A stretch of 23,878 nt of DNA from CAYZQE01 sp964480635 (GTDB lineage Bacteria; Pseudomonadota; Gammaproteobacteria; GCA-001735895), in the NCBI GenBank assembly GCA_964480635.1, contig CAYZQE010000033.1, positions 1-23,878 on the forward strand, in the 5' to 3' direction. This document shows, piece by piece, positions 16,213-22,320 of this stretch. Positions within the stretch are counted from its first letter, which is position 1, and each line of letters starts with the position of its first letter. The position numbers and the translations under genes were made by a program. The notes beneath the pieces are model-generated. The model worked only from the letters and a program-made list of their open reading frames with translations, ran no database searches and was not told where the DNA came from.

Positions 16213-17191
16213 GACTGTCAAACACACTTCTTTGGGGCTGTTTAAAGCAAGCTAAGGCATGTAAACATTGGTTTTTATGAGCAGCACCATTGGCTTTTTC
16301 TATGATGAGTTGTGGTGTTTTTAAGCCATAAGTTTGGTTCAGTGCATGAGCTTTAATAATGAGAGACGTGAGTTTTGATAATTTTTCTTCTGTTGAATTG
16401 GCTTTAATACGATCCCAGTCAATCCAGACACTCGGTTGAGCATGACCTTGATATGTTTTAGTCAATTTGCCTTTACCTTGTGCTAGGGCTTTCCAAGAAA
16501 TATGTTTAAGTGATTCACCTTCTTTATAGTCTCTTAGTCCAGCAAAGTCATCTCCATCAGACGTTTTAATTTTGCTTTGCCCTTCATCACTCGGATCATT
16601 CGAATAAGAATCTAAAGAGGTATTGATAGGTTTTGGATAAACAGTGACTGTTTGTGAAAATTGCAGCCAACTCCAACAATGAAATAAACCGGTTGGAAAA
16701 CGTGTAAAAAAAGTGATGCCATCTAAATCAAATTCACCGCGTTCTTTGGTTTTTAAACGTAAACAAACAGTCTGTTTAGATTGATTATGAATGGAGAAAT
16801 AAGTGGGTGGTGATTGTTGGTATTGAATACCGATAGAGTAATGCATGAAATGATGGGGGTTATTCACTGAAAACGAAAGTTCAAGGCTTTCTTCGCAAAA
16901 CACAGCGGCAGGCTTAATAAAGTCAATTTCTAAATTAAGCATATTTTTATGTGTTTGCCATAAGCTAATAATACCAATTGACGTCAGTAAAAAACTTAAC
17001 GCGAACGATAAGCTATTTTGGTAATTAATGGCGGCTAAAAAAATGACCAATAAAAGAAAGCTATACATGATGCCGAATCGCGTTGGTAAAATATAGAGCC
17101 GCCTATTATGTAGTCGCACCGTATCCGATGATGGGGGATTATGAGTATCCATCCATTTTTTTAAACGATTTTTGAAGTATTTTTTAAGCAT
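16205..17191 (-). CDS. DUF58 domain-containing membrane protein
   Basis: The 328-residue protein has two membrane helices near the N-terminus (about 37-56 and 60-78). The DUF58 signature GLRDYKEGESLKHISWKALA lies near residues 218-237, followed by WIDWDRI. DUF58 proteins have a divergent von Willebrand A-like fold and sit with MoxR ATPases and TgpA in one operon across proteobacteria, as here. The partnership suggests envelope maturation or chaperoning, but the molecular activity is unknown. It starts 16 bases after moxR and overlaps the start of tgpA, so all three are probably translationally coupled. Confidence 0.9.
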   Translation of the reverse strand: MLKKYFKNRLKKWMDTHNPPSSDTVRLHNRRLYILPTRFGIMYSFLLLVIFLAAINYQNSLSFALSFLLTSIGIISLWQTHKNMLNLEIDFIKPAAVFCEESLELSFSVNNPHHFMHYSIGIQYQQSPPTYFSIHNQSKQTVCLRLKTKERGEFDLDGITFFTRFPTGLFHCWSWLQFSQTVTVYPKPINTSLDSYSNDPSDEGQSKIKTSDGDDFAGLRDYKEGESLKHISWKALAQGKGKLTKTYQGHAQPSVWIDWDRIKANSTEEKLSKLTSLIIKAHALNQTYGLKTPQLIIEKANGAAHKNQCLHALACFKQPQRSVFDSHE

Positions 17192-17207
17192 CGTTAAGTG
17201 GGTTAAG

Positions 17208-18158
17208 TTATGGGATTGCTATATCATTTAATAAGTTATCAATAAGACCAACAGAGCCTTTACTATTATCTTCTAAGGGCATTAACCGATGTGCAGCAAT
17301 AGATGAAAAAACAGCTTTAATATCATCAGGTTCTACATAGTTTCTGTTTTGTAACAACGCCCAACTCTTACTGGCTTGAACCACGGCTAAGCCTGCGCGG
17401 GGAGATAAGCCAAAACTAAATAAATACGATTGACGAGTCGCATTGATTAAGTGCTGGATATATTTAATTAATGGGGCCGAAGTATGAATCTTTTGACAAG
17501 CATGCTGGAGTTTAATAACAAAATCACTCGTCATAATCGGTTTAATTTGATGAATTAGATCTCTTGTGCTGGCTCCTGAATATAAATTTAACTCAGCTTC
17601 TTCATCGGGGTAGCCTAATTCTAAGCGCATCATAAATCGATCTAATTGGGACTCGGGTAATGGATAAGTACCAGACTGATCCAGTGGGTTTTGTGTCGCA
17701 ACAACAAAAAAAGGTTTTGGTAAGGCAATGGTTTCACCATCAATACTGACTTGGTGTTCTTCCATAGCCTCTAGTAAGGCGCTTTGTGTTTTAGGTGTCG
17801 TTCGGTTGATTTCATCAGCTAACAAGCATTGTGAAAACACAGCACCTCGGTGAAAATTAAATTGTTGTGATTGAGTATCAAAGATAGACACGCCTAAAAT
17901 ATCGGCAGGCAATAAATCACTGGTAAATTGTATGCGTTGAAACTCTAATCCAAATGCTTGGGCCAAAGCTAAAGCCATCGTTGTTTTCCCAACACCAGGT
18001 AAATCTTCAATTAATAAATGACCATTTGCCAATAAACAGCAAACGGCTAGATCAATTTGTTTTGATTTACCTAAAATAATGGTATTTAAAGTGTGCCTGA
18101 TTTGAGAAAGAGGTTGTTGGTATTGACCAATGTCAATGTTATTAGAGGAGTTGTCCAT
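17208..18158 (-). CDS. MoxR-family AAA+ ATPase
   Basis: The 316-residue protein is a soluble AAA+ ATPase of the MoxR group, thought to act as a chaperone for VWA-domain partners. Walker A is DLPGVGKT with Lys58. Walker B is LLADEINR with Asp115 and Glu116, followed by TPKTQSALLEAMEE. Sensor 1 is VVATQNP, and the lid carries GLSPRAGLA. All key residues are intact. It is the first gene of moxR-DUF58-tgpA. The ATG has no clear ribosome binding site. No promoter is obvious in the AT-rich 260 bases upstream, which are shared with the divergent small gene at 18419. Confidence 0.93.
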   Translation of the reverse strand: MDNSSNNIDIGQYQQPLSQIRHTLNTIILGKSKQIDLAVCCLLANGHLLIEDLPGVGKTTMALALAQAFGLEFQRIQFTSDLLPADILGVSIFDTQSQQFNFHRGAVFSQCLLADEINRTTPKTQSALLEAMEEHQVSIDGETIALPKPFFVVATQNPLDQSGTYPLPESQLDRFMMRLELGYPDEEAELNLYSGASTRDLIHQIKPIMTSDFVIKLQHACQKIHTSAPLIKYIQHLINATRQSYLFSFGLSPRAGLAVVQASKSWALLQNRNYVEPDDIKAVFSSIAAHRLMPLEDNSKGSVGLIDNLLNDIAIP

Positions 18159-18275
18159 AAACTAAATATCAATGAGAGGAAAGATAAGCATTAGTTTAAC
18201 TGAATTTAAAAAAGTTCTGTCATTTAAAGAATATTTTTTACCATTATTAGGGGGTTTAATTTCAGCGGCAACTAG

Positions 18276-18310
18276 CGTGTTGAAAACACGTTAAAACCTA
18301 AATTTATATA
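18276..18310 (+). promoter_or_regulatory. palindrome and candidate promoter upstream of the small gene at 18419
   Basis: CGTGTT and AACACG form a 6-bp palindrome around GAA near 18277-18290. The same stretch contains TTGAAA (18280-18285), with TATATA (18305-18310) 19 bases downstream, a poor-spacing sigma-70 pair. An operator overlapping a -35 box would look like this, but the evidence is slight. The rest of 18159-18418 shows nothing definite. Confidence 0.25.
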
Positions 18311-18418
18311 GAAAAGCCTGACACCATAGCTTTATATAAACAATAATAATGACTTTAAATTACTGCTTATTAAGGTCATACTGAGATTTCTTCATTTTAA
18401 TAACTAGAGATAAACCTA

Positions 18419-18532
18419 ATGAGTAAAGGACAAGACAGTAAAAAAAATGTTAAAAAGAAACCACTTTTAACCGCGAAAGAAAAAAAAGCAGCAAAAAAAG
18501 AAAAGAAAGCAGATTCTAATGGGTTAGGGTAG
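18419..18532 (+). CDS. 37-residue lysine-rich small protein
   Basis: The short frame begins MSKGQDSKKNVKKK and continues with a lysine/alanine block, TAKEKKAAKKEKKA. About 40% of residues are Lys. I recall similar small proteins, starting with (S/A)KGQDSKK and ending with EKKAAKKEKK, in other gammaproteobacteria, annotated as hypothetical. AGAGA (18406-18410) lies eight bases before the ATG. The basic composition suggests nucleic-acid binding, but no function is known. It stands alone between divergent moxR and convergent DUF3087. The recalled family resemblance supports a real gene despite its size. Confidence 0.6.
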   Translation: MSKGQDSKKNVKKKPLLTAKEKKAAKKEKKADSNGLG

Positions 18533-18576
18533 TAGCATCGCTAGAAAATAAATAACTGTGGTTGCCTTTTCTTTAT

Positions 18577-18623
18577 GGAAGCTCTGAACAAGTTCAAAAT
18601 TATTGGACTTGTTCAGTGTCACC
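18577..18623. repeat. palindromic repeat, copy 1 (hairpin)
   Basis: CTGAACAAGT (18584-18593) pairs with ACTTGTTCAG (18607-18616). Two inner pairs (one G-U) and partly paired outer arms extend the stem. The right half, from AAAATTATTGG to TTGTTCAGTGTC, closely resembles the right half of the hairpin at 23307-23360. It lies between the convergent small gene and the DUF3087 gene, with no T-run. Confidence 0.6.
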
Positions 18624-18659
18624 TTAAGACCCACTTTGGTTTGTACAGAATTAGCACCA

Positions 18660-19166
18660 TTAAAACTGGTCTAGCATGCTTGGGTCATAAGCTGTCGTTG
18701 CCAAATCTAATCCAGACTCTTTTATGTGCTGCTCAAGGGCGGCTATCTTTCTCAGTAAATCGCCCATAGTAATGGTGTTGTCATCTAGTTCATAAAGTTG
18801 TTTAGAGCCAAGGTACATAAAATTCATTATTATCATGGCATCAACATTATTACTTTCAACAGCGACTTCAATCTTGTGTGATTTGCGTTGTATACGGTTT
18901 AAATGCTGCTTTAAATCCCATACATAAACGACCTCATACAAATAAGTATGCTGACGCATTTTTTTTAGTAAAATAAATACAATAACAGCCGAAAAAGCCA
19001 CACCTGCCAGATTATGATAAAAATTCGACACATCTGGAGTGCTAAATAGGTAAATGAACAACGTCGAAGACGACAACGAAATAACTGTAAGAACCAGTAC
19101 TATGAAAAAAAATACGACCTTAAGATGTTTGCGGTATCGCGTTTTGTTAATGTTAGTTAATGTCAT
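18660..19166 (-). CDS. DUF3087 family membrane protein
   Basis: The 168-residue protein begins with NKTRYRKHLK, then has two membrane helices (about 17-40 and 50-67) and a soluble C-terminal part. It contains EVVYVWDLKQHLNRIQRK, NVDAMIIMNFMYLGSKQLYELDDNTIT and a terminal helical segment. This pattern matches my memory of DUF3087, a family of unknown function in Vibrio, Shewanella and related gammaproteobacteria. It starts 15 bases after the rhodanese lipoprotein stop and probably shares its transcript. No ribosome binding site is clear, which suggests translational coupling. Confidence 0.78.
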   Translation of the reverse strand: MTLTNINKTRYRKHLKVVFFFIVLVLTVISLSSSTLFIYLFSTPDVSNFYHNLAGVAFSAVIVFILLKKMRQHTYLYEVVYVWDLKQHLNRIQRKSHKIEVAVESNNVDAMIIMNFMYLGSKQLYELDDNTITMGDLLRKIAALEQHIKESGLDLATTAYDPSMLDQF

Positions 19167-19181
19167 ATAGCGTTATATTGC

Positions 19182-19619
19182 TTATAGCTTGGCGCGAGTT
19201 ACTTTTTGATTATCTCGGATCCAACCACCGATACCGTTACGCACATTATAAACTTGACTATAACCCATTTTTTCAACTAAGTGGCGTGCTAATGAATCTG
19301 TTCGGTTACCTGACTGGCAAATAACAATAACAGGGTCATCTTTTTTATATTTTGCCGTAAATTTGCGTAAAAAATCAGGCTTAAGGCGTCCACCTGAATC
19401 TACAAAAGTGAGAAGCTCGCTATTTTTAATAACACCAGTTCTGCGCCATTCATCCGCTCTACGAATGTCAATAATCGGTGTGCCATTATCGAGCATAGTT
19501 TGTAGCTGCTGGTTATCTAAATTATTGTAAGGTGGTGGTTCAAAACAGGCAATTAAGCCAAATGAAACGAAAATAATAGCCAAAAGTTTGAAACGAAATA
19601 GGGTGTTTAAGAAAATCAT
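19182..19619 (-). CDS. rhodanese-like lipoprotein
   Basis: The 145-residue protein begins with a signal peptide that ends in the lipobox GLIAC (Cys25 lipidated). A single rhodanese domain follows, with IIDIRRADEWRRTG and active-site loop CQSGNRTDS, where Cys101 is the sulfur-carrying nucleophile. The GIGGW element near the end is also typical. It is probably anchored on the periplasmic side of a membrane. It may take part in sulfane-sulfur handling, or be a non-sulfur rhodanese of general envelope use. It is divergent from a rhodanese-persulfide dioxygenase gene 270 bases away, which makes a sulfur role more plausible. Residue 106 (Arg) of the loop is also conserved. Confidence 0.88.
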   Translation of the reverse strand: MIFLNTLFRFKLLAIIFVSFGLIACFEPPPYNNLDNQQLQTMLDNGTPIIDIRRADEWRRTGVIKNSELLTFVDSGGRLKPDFLRKFTAKYKKDDPVIVICQSGNRTDSLARHLVEKMGYSQVYNVRNGIGGWIRDNQKVTRAKL

Positions 19620-19889
19620 AAATAGAGGTTTTTAGTAAGATTTGAATGGATGAGCGAATGATAGAAATTATAGACCAATACAGCTGTCATTTGTTCATAA
19701 AATAAATTGGCATGCACCCCCCCCAGCAAGGTTAATAATTCCAGCAGGTGAGAATCCCACTTATATGCGCGAGTGAATTGATCGAAAAAACCGATCTAAT
19801 CAAATAGATAATTCGTATTTTATATGGCTAATGGCCAGTATATAGTTTCCTCTAATGAACACCTCTCTCAATTAATAGGAGCATAATCA
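19620..19889. promoter_or_regulatory. divergent regulatory spacer with a C8 tract
   Basis: The 270 bases between two divergent rhodanese genes hold no convincing gene. An uninterrupted run of eight C (19717-19724) stands out in AT-rich surroundings. A structured stretch at 19775-19814 is listed separately. Short inverted TGGC/GCCA arms occur near 19825-19837. Promoters for both genes must lie here, but no strong box pair could be chosen. Confidence 0.4.
19775..19814 (+). repeat. stem-loop element, copy A
   Basis: Outer arms GAATT (19775-19779) and AATTC (19810-19814) enclose GATCG (19780-19784) paired with CGATC (19792-19796) around an A-rich 7-base loop. An alternative pairing TTGAT/ATCAA is also possible. 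The 20 bases 19781-19800 match 22055-22074 at 17 positions. The plan of outer stem, inner stem and A-rich loop is shared with that copy. Confidence 0.4.
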
Positions 19890-20927
19890 ATGAATCAAAT
19901 AAGCTGCACTGATGTCGGTCAAGCAATTAAAGCCAACACCATTCTTATCGATGTGCGAAGTGAAGATGAATTTAAGCTTGGTAGCTTACCCTCAGCTATA
20001 AACATCCCTTTGCACGAACTTAAAGGCGCTAAACTCGAAAAGATAGATAAACAAGACCCTATTATGCTTTATTGCCATTTAGGAGGGCGAGCGGACGCAG
20101 CACTTAAAGTTCTAAGCAGTCTTGGGTTTAGCGATGTTATTAGTATAGGTGGTATGGAATTTTATCAAAACTGTCATAGTTTTAATGCACAGCCTCAAAC
20201 CAATTCATTATCAACATTGCCAAGGAGCACAACAATGAAACTTGAACAATTATTCGACGCAGCAACAGGAACATATAGCTACTTACTCTGGGACGAAAAA
20301 ACGCGGCAAGCAGCACTGATTGATTCTGTTTTAGAGCAGTTTGAACGAGACACCAAACTGATTAAACAGCTTGGGCTCACCTTAAAGTACACACTAGAGA
20401 CCCATGTTCATGCCGACCATATAACCGCCTCTGGTTTATTACGTAAAGAATTTGATAGTGCCATCATGGTACACGAAAGCAGCGGTCTTAAATGTGCCGA
20501 TAAATTTTTATCAGATGAAGATGTACTGACACTAGGCGAAGAATCCATTTATGTTATGTACACACCGGGTCATACAGATACCTGTGTTAGCTTTCATATT
20601 GATGGTGCCGTTTTCACTGGCGATGCTCTACTTATTGACGGCTGTGGTCGTACTGATTTCCAGGCAGGTGATGCACACAAGTTATATCATTCGATTACCG
20701 AAAAACTATTTGTTTTAGGTGATGAGACATTGGTATACCCTGGGCATGACTATGTCGGCTTGACTGCATCGACCATAGGGCATGAAAAAGTGTTTAATTC
20801 GCGTTTAGGCAATAACCGGTCAGAAGGCGATTTTGTCGCTATTATGGATGCTCTAGATTTGGATCTTCCTAAGCGTATTCATATTGCAGTGCCCGGAAAC
20901 ATGCAGTGTGGCCTCGAAAAGTCATAA
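19890..20927 (+). CDS. rhodanese / ETHE1-type persulfide dioxygenase fusion
   Basis: The 345-residue protein joins two sulfur enzymes. Residues 1 to about 95 form a rhodanese domain with active loop CHLGGR (Cys62). Residues 116-345 match ETHE1-type persulfide dioxygenase, a metallo-beta-lactamase-fold iron enzyme that oxidises glutathione persulfide to sulfite. Its signatures are THVHADH (His172, His174, Asp176, His177), TPGHTDTC, FTGDALLIDGCGRTDFQ, YPGHDY and AVPGNMQCGLE. A 20-residue Ser/Thr/Gln linker separates them. Described fusions in Burkholderia have the rhodanese C-terminal; here it is N-terminal. AGGAG (19877-19881) lies eight bases before the ATG at 19890. A second consensus site sits at the linker, ahead of Met116. 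The pathway inferred is sulfide or thiol detoxification. Confidence 0.92.
   Translation: MNQISCTDVGQAIKANTILIDVRSEDEFKLGSLPSAINIPLHELKGAKLEKIDKQDPIMLYCHLGGRADAALKVLSSLGFSDVISIGGMEFYQNCHSFNAQPQTNSLSTLPRSTTMKLEQLFDAATGTYSYLLWDEKTRQAALIDSVLEQFERDTKLIKQLGLTLKYTLETHVHADHITASGLLRKEFDSAIMVHESSGLKCADKFLSDEDVLTLGEESIYVMYTPGHTDTCVSFHIDGAVFTGDALLIDGCGRTDFQAGDAHKLYHSITEKLFVLGDETLVYPGHDYVGLTASTIGHEKVFNSRLGNNRSEGDFVAIMDALDLDLPKRIHIAVPGNMQCGLEKS
20222..20237 (+). promoter_or_regulatory. internal ribosome binding site and ATG at the domain junction
   Basis: AAGGAG (20222-20227) lies seven bases before an in-frame ATG (20235-20237), which is codon 116 of the fusion. The dioxygenase domain from this Met begins MKLEQLFDAATGTYSYLL, like free-standing ETHE1 relatives. 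This could give a separate dioxygenase, or be left over from fusion of two genes. Confidence 0.55.
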
Positions 20928-20933
20928 GCTGAC

Positions 20934-20965
20934 TTAAAGCGTGCAATTTTAACCGCACGCTTTAA
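20934..20965 (+). terminator. hairpin after the rhodanese-dioxygenase gene
   Basis: A perfect 11-bp stem (20934-20944 with 20955-20965) with a 10-base loop starts six bases after the stop. Only a short T-rich stretch follows, so termination may be partial and allow read-through into the PAP2 gene 20 bases downstream. Confidence 0.6.
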
Positions 20966-20985
20966 TTTCTGGTAGCATACTGATA

Positions 20986-21585
20986 ATGATTTATTTTTTA
21001 CTCTCTATATTGTTGCTGCTAATACTCACGCTAGCAATAAATAGTCAGCTTATCAAACAGATAGATGAGGCTGCATTAGACTGGTTTAATAAACTGCAAA
21101 GCCCATCGTTAGACGCATCTTTTAGCTCGCTGACATGGCTAGGTTCATTGTGGATTATCATACCCTTGTCGATTAGTGTCAGTATTGGCCTAATAATGAA
21201 TGGCTACCATCGTTTGGCCATTTTTTTCAATACCATTCTTTTGGGCACAATAGCCACTACTTATATACTAAAATTTGTTATTGATCGACAGCGACCTGAT
21301 TTATTTAACGTCATTCAAGCGATGCCGCCTGACCCTTCATTTCCTAGCGCCCATAGCACCCAAATATTTATTTTCACCATGCTGCTTTCAGCATTAGCCT
21401 TTCATCTAGATTATCAGCATAAAGTGATATTTGGCTCATTGATGTTAATCATTGCCTCTTTAGTAGCCATATCAAGAATGTACCTTCAAGTTCACTTCCC
21501 CAGCGATATAGCAGCAGGTTTACTGGTTTCACTGGCGGGTATATCATTAGCTTTTTATGGGCATAACAAAGGTGTTTTAACATGA
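20986..21585 (+). CDS. PAP2-family phosphatase
   Basis: The 199-residue protein is a multi-pass membrane phosphatase of the PAP2/PgpB kind. The three catalytic blocks are present: K96xxxxxxRP (KFVIDRQRP), PSAHS with His123 (usual form PSGH) and SRMYLQVHFPSD with Arg164, His170 and Asp174. About five or six hydrophobic helices surround them, and the active site faces the periplasm in relatives. Substrates could be phosphatidic acid, phosphatidylglycerol phosphate or undecaprenyl pyrophosphate; the sequence does not decide. It overlaps dgkA by four bases (ATGA), so the phosphatase and the lipid kinase are made together. No clear ribosome binding site is seen. Confidence 0.9.
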   Translation: MIYFLLSILLLLILTLAINSQLIKQIDEAALDWFNKLQSPSLDASFSSLTWLGSLWIIIPLSISVSIGLIMNGYHRLAIFFNTILLGTIATTYILKFVIDRQRPDLFNVIQAMPPDPSFPSAHSTQIFIFTMLLSALAFHLDYQHKVIFGSLMLIIASLVAISRMYLQVHFPSDIAAGLLVSLAGISLAFYGHNKGVLT

Positions 21586-21974
21586 GAAATAAATTTTTGG
21601 GTACGGGTGAAAAGGGCTATCACCCCATGCGTAAATTTAAAGTAATTCTCTCTGGGCTGCGCTTTGCCGTGCTTTCTGACTTTAGTGTGCTATACAAAGT
21701 AATTGTTTCACTAGCCGTGCTGATTCCAGTATTGATGTTTAATGAAATGATAGATGCTGCTGTTATTTTGGTCGCAACAGGAATGATGCTTGCCGCAGAA
21801 ATATTTAATACCGCTATCGAAGCCATTTGCGATTTTATCCAACCCGAATATGATGAGAAAATAGGCATGATTAAAGATGTGGCTGCTGCCGCAACTGGCA
21901 TTGCTATCTTTATTTGGCTTGCCGTTTTATTGATCGAAGTACTTGAAGTGCTTACGCGTTTAGGTGTTTATTAG
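21582..21974 (+). CDS. dgkA: diacylglycerol kinase (DgkA family)
   Basis: The 130-residue protein has three membrane helices and the DgkA signature AAEIFNTAIEAICD, with Glu73 and Glu80 corresponding to E. coli Glu69 and Glu76. IKDVAAAATG follows. The enzyme phosphorylates diacylglycerol to phosphatidic acid. In Gram-negatives this recycles diacylglycerol released by glucan or LPS phosphoethanolamine modification. It is slightly longer than E. coli DgkA (122). The ATG overlaps the PAP2 stop, so kinase and phosphatase of related lipids are coupled. Some family members act on undecaprenol instead, which cannot be excluded. Confidence 0.93.
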   Translation: MRNKFLGTGEKGYHPMRKFKVILSGLRFAVLSDFSVLYKVIVSLAVLIPVLMFNEMIDAAVILVATGMMLAAEIFNTAIEAICDFIQPEYDEKIGMIKDVAAAATGIAIFIWLAVLLIEVLEVLTRLGVY

Positions 21975-22046
21975 CGTATTACTTAAACCATTTTGTCTAG
22001 CCACCCCGAACCCGATAAACGAGCAACACGATTAGCAAGTAGAATA

Positions 22047-22087
22047 AAGAATGGGTCGAAAAAAACGATCTAACCCCGTCGATTCTT
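22047..22087 (+). repeat. stem-loop element, copy B
   Basis: Outer arms AAGAAT (22047-22052) and ATTCTT (22082-22087) enclose GGGT (22053-22056) paired with ACCC (22073-22076), or GTCG with CGAT, around a loop of seven A. The core 22055-22074 matches 17 of 20 bases of copy A at 19781-19800. The stem bases differ but still pair. It may alternatively be the dgkA 3' hairpin, with TTTTTT about 12 bases later. Confidence 0.4.
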
Positions 22088-22200
22088 CGAGTTAAATTAT
22101 TTTTTAATAACGGTAGAATAGTGGTTTATTTGTCAATTCACCCATGCCAGTATCATGAGATATAAATTAATATGAATAAAGGTAATTCACCGCTATTTTT

Positions 22201-22231
22201 TACTTCAACTGATGAGCCATCAATTGAAGTA
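22201..22231. other. hairpin upstream of the cation exchanger
   Basis: TACTTCAA pairs with TTGAAGTA and TGATG with CATCA, separated by one C-A mismatch, with loop AGC. The stem has 13 base pairs and no T-run after it on either strand. It sits 90 bases before the exchanger start and could be a leader structure or an operator. No function can be assigned. Confidence 0.5.
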
Positions 22232-22320
22232 GCCCAATGCTATAAATTGTAACCCTACAATTCAAAATTTACCAAAAAATCAATTTCTCTAAGATTTACT
22301 TAAAATTAATTAAAAAAATT

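Larger units (their letters stand above)
21975..22320. other. 346-base spacer between dgkA and the cation exchanger
   Basis: No confident gene is found. The spacer holds stem-loop copy B (22047-22087) and a second hairpin (22201-22231). A 26-codon frame from ATG 22172 to TAA 22252 (begins MNKGNSPLFFTST) has no good ribosome binding site, and most of the second hairpin lies inside it. The final 70 bases are very AT-rich, with no Shine-Dalgarno sequence before the ATG at 22321. Confidence 0.5.

Noticed and set aside
18575..18769. 64-codon plus-strand frame after the small lysine-rich gene
   Set aside because: It begins inside the hairpin repeat and runs antisense into the DUF3087 gene, with no ribosome binding site and no recognisable protein features.
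19747..19757. GGTGAGAATCC resembles part of a cobalamin riboswitch
   Set aside because: The other conserved riboswitch blocks, including the GCCACTG-type end, are absent, and the neighbouring genes are not B12-related.
22068..22097. ATCTAAC and GTTAAAT look like integron attC core boxes
   Set aside because: They are only about 30 bases apart, with no L boxes and no integron gene nearby. The boxes are short and common.
22209..22216. CTGATGAG resembles the hammerhead ribozyme core
   Set aside because: It lies inside a simple hairpin, and no GAAA core strand or cleavage-site helix is correctly placed.
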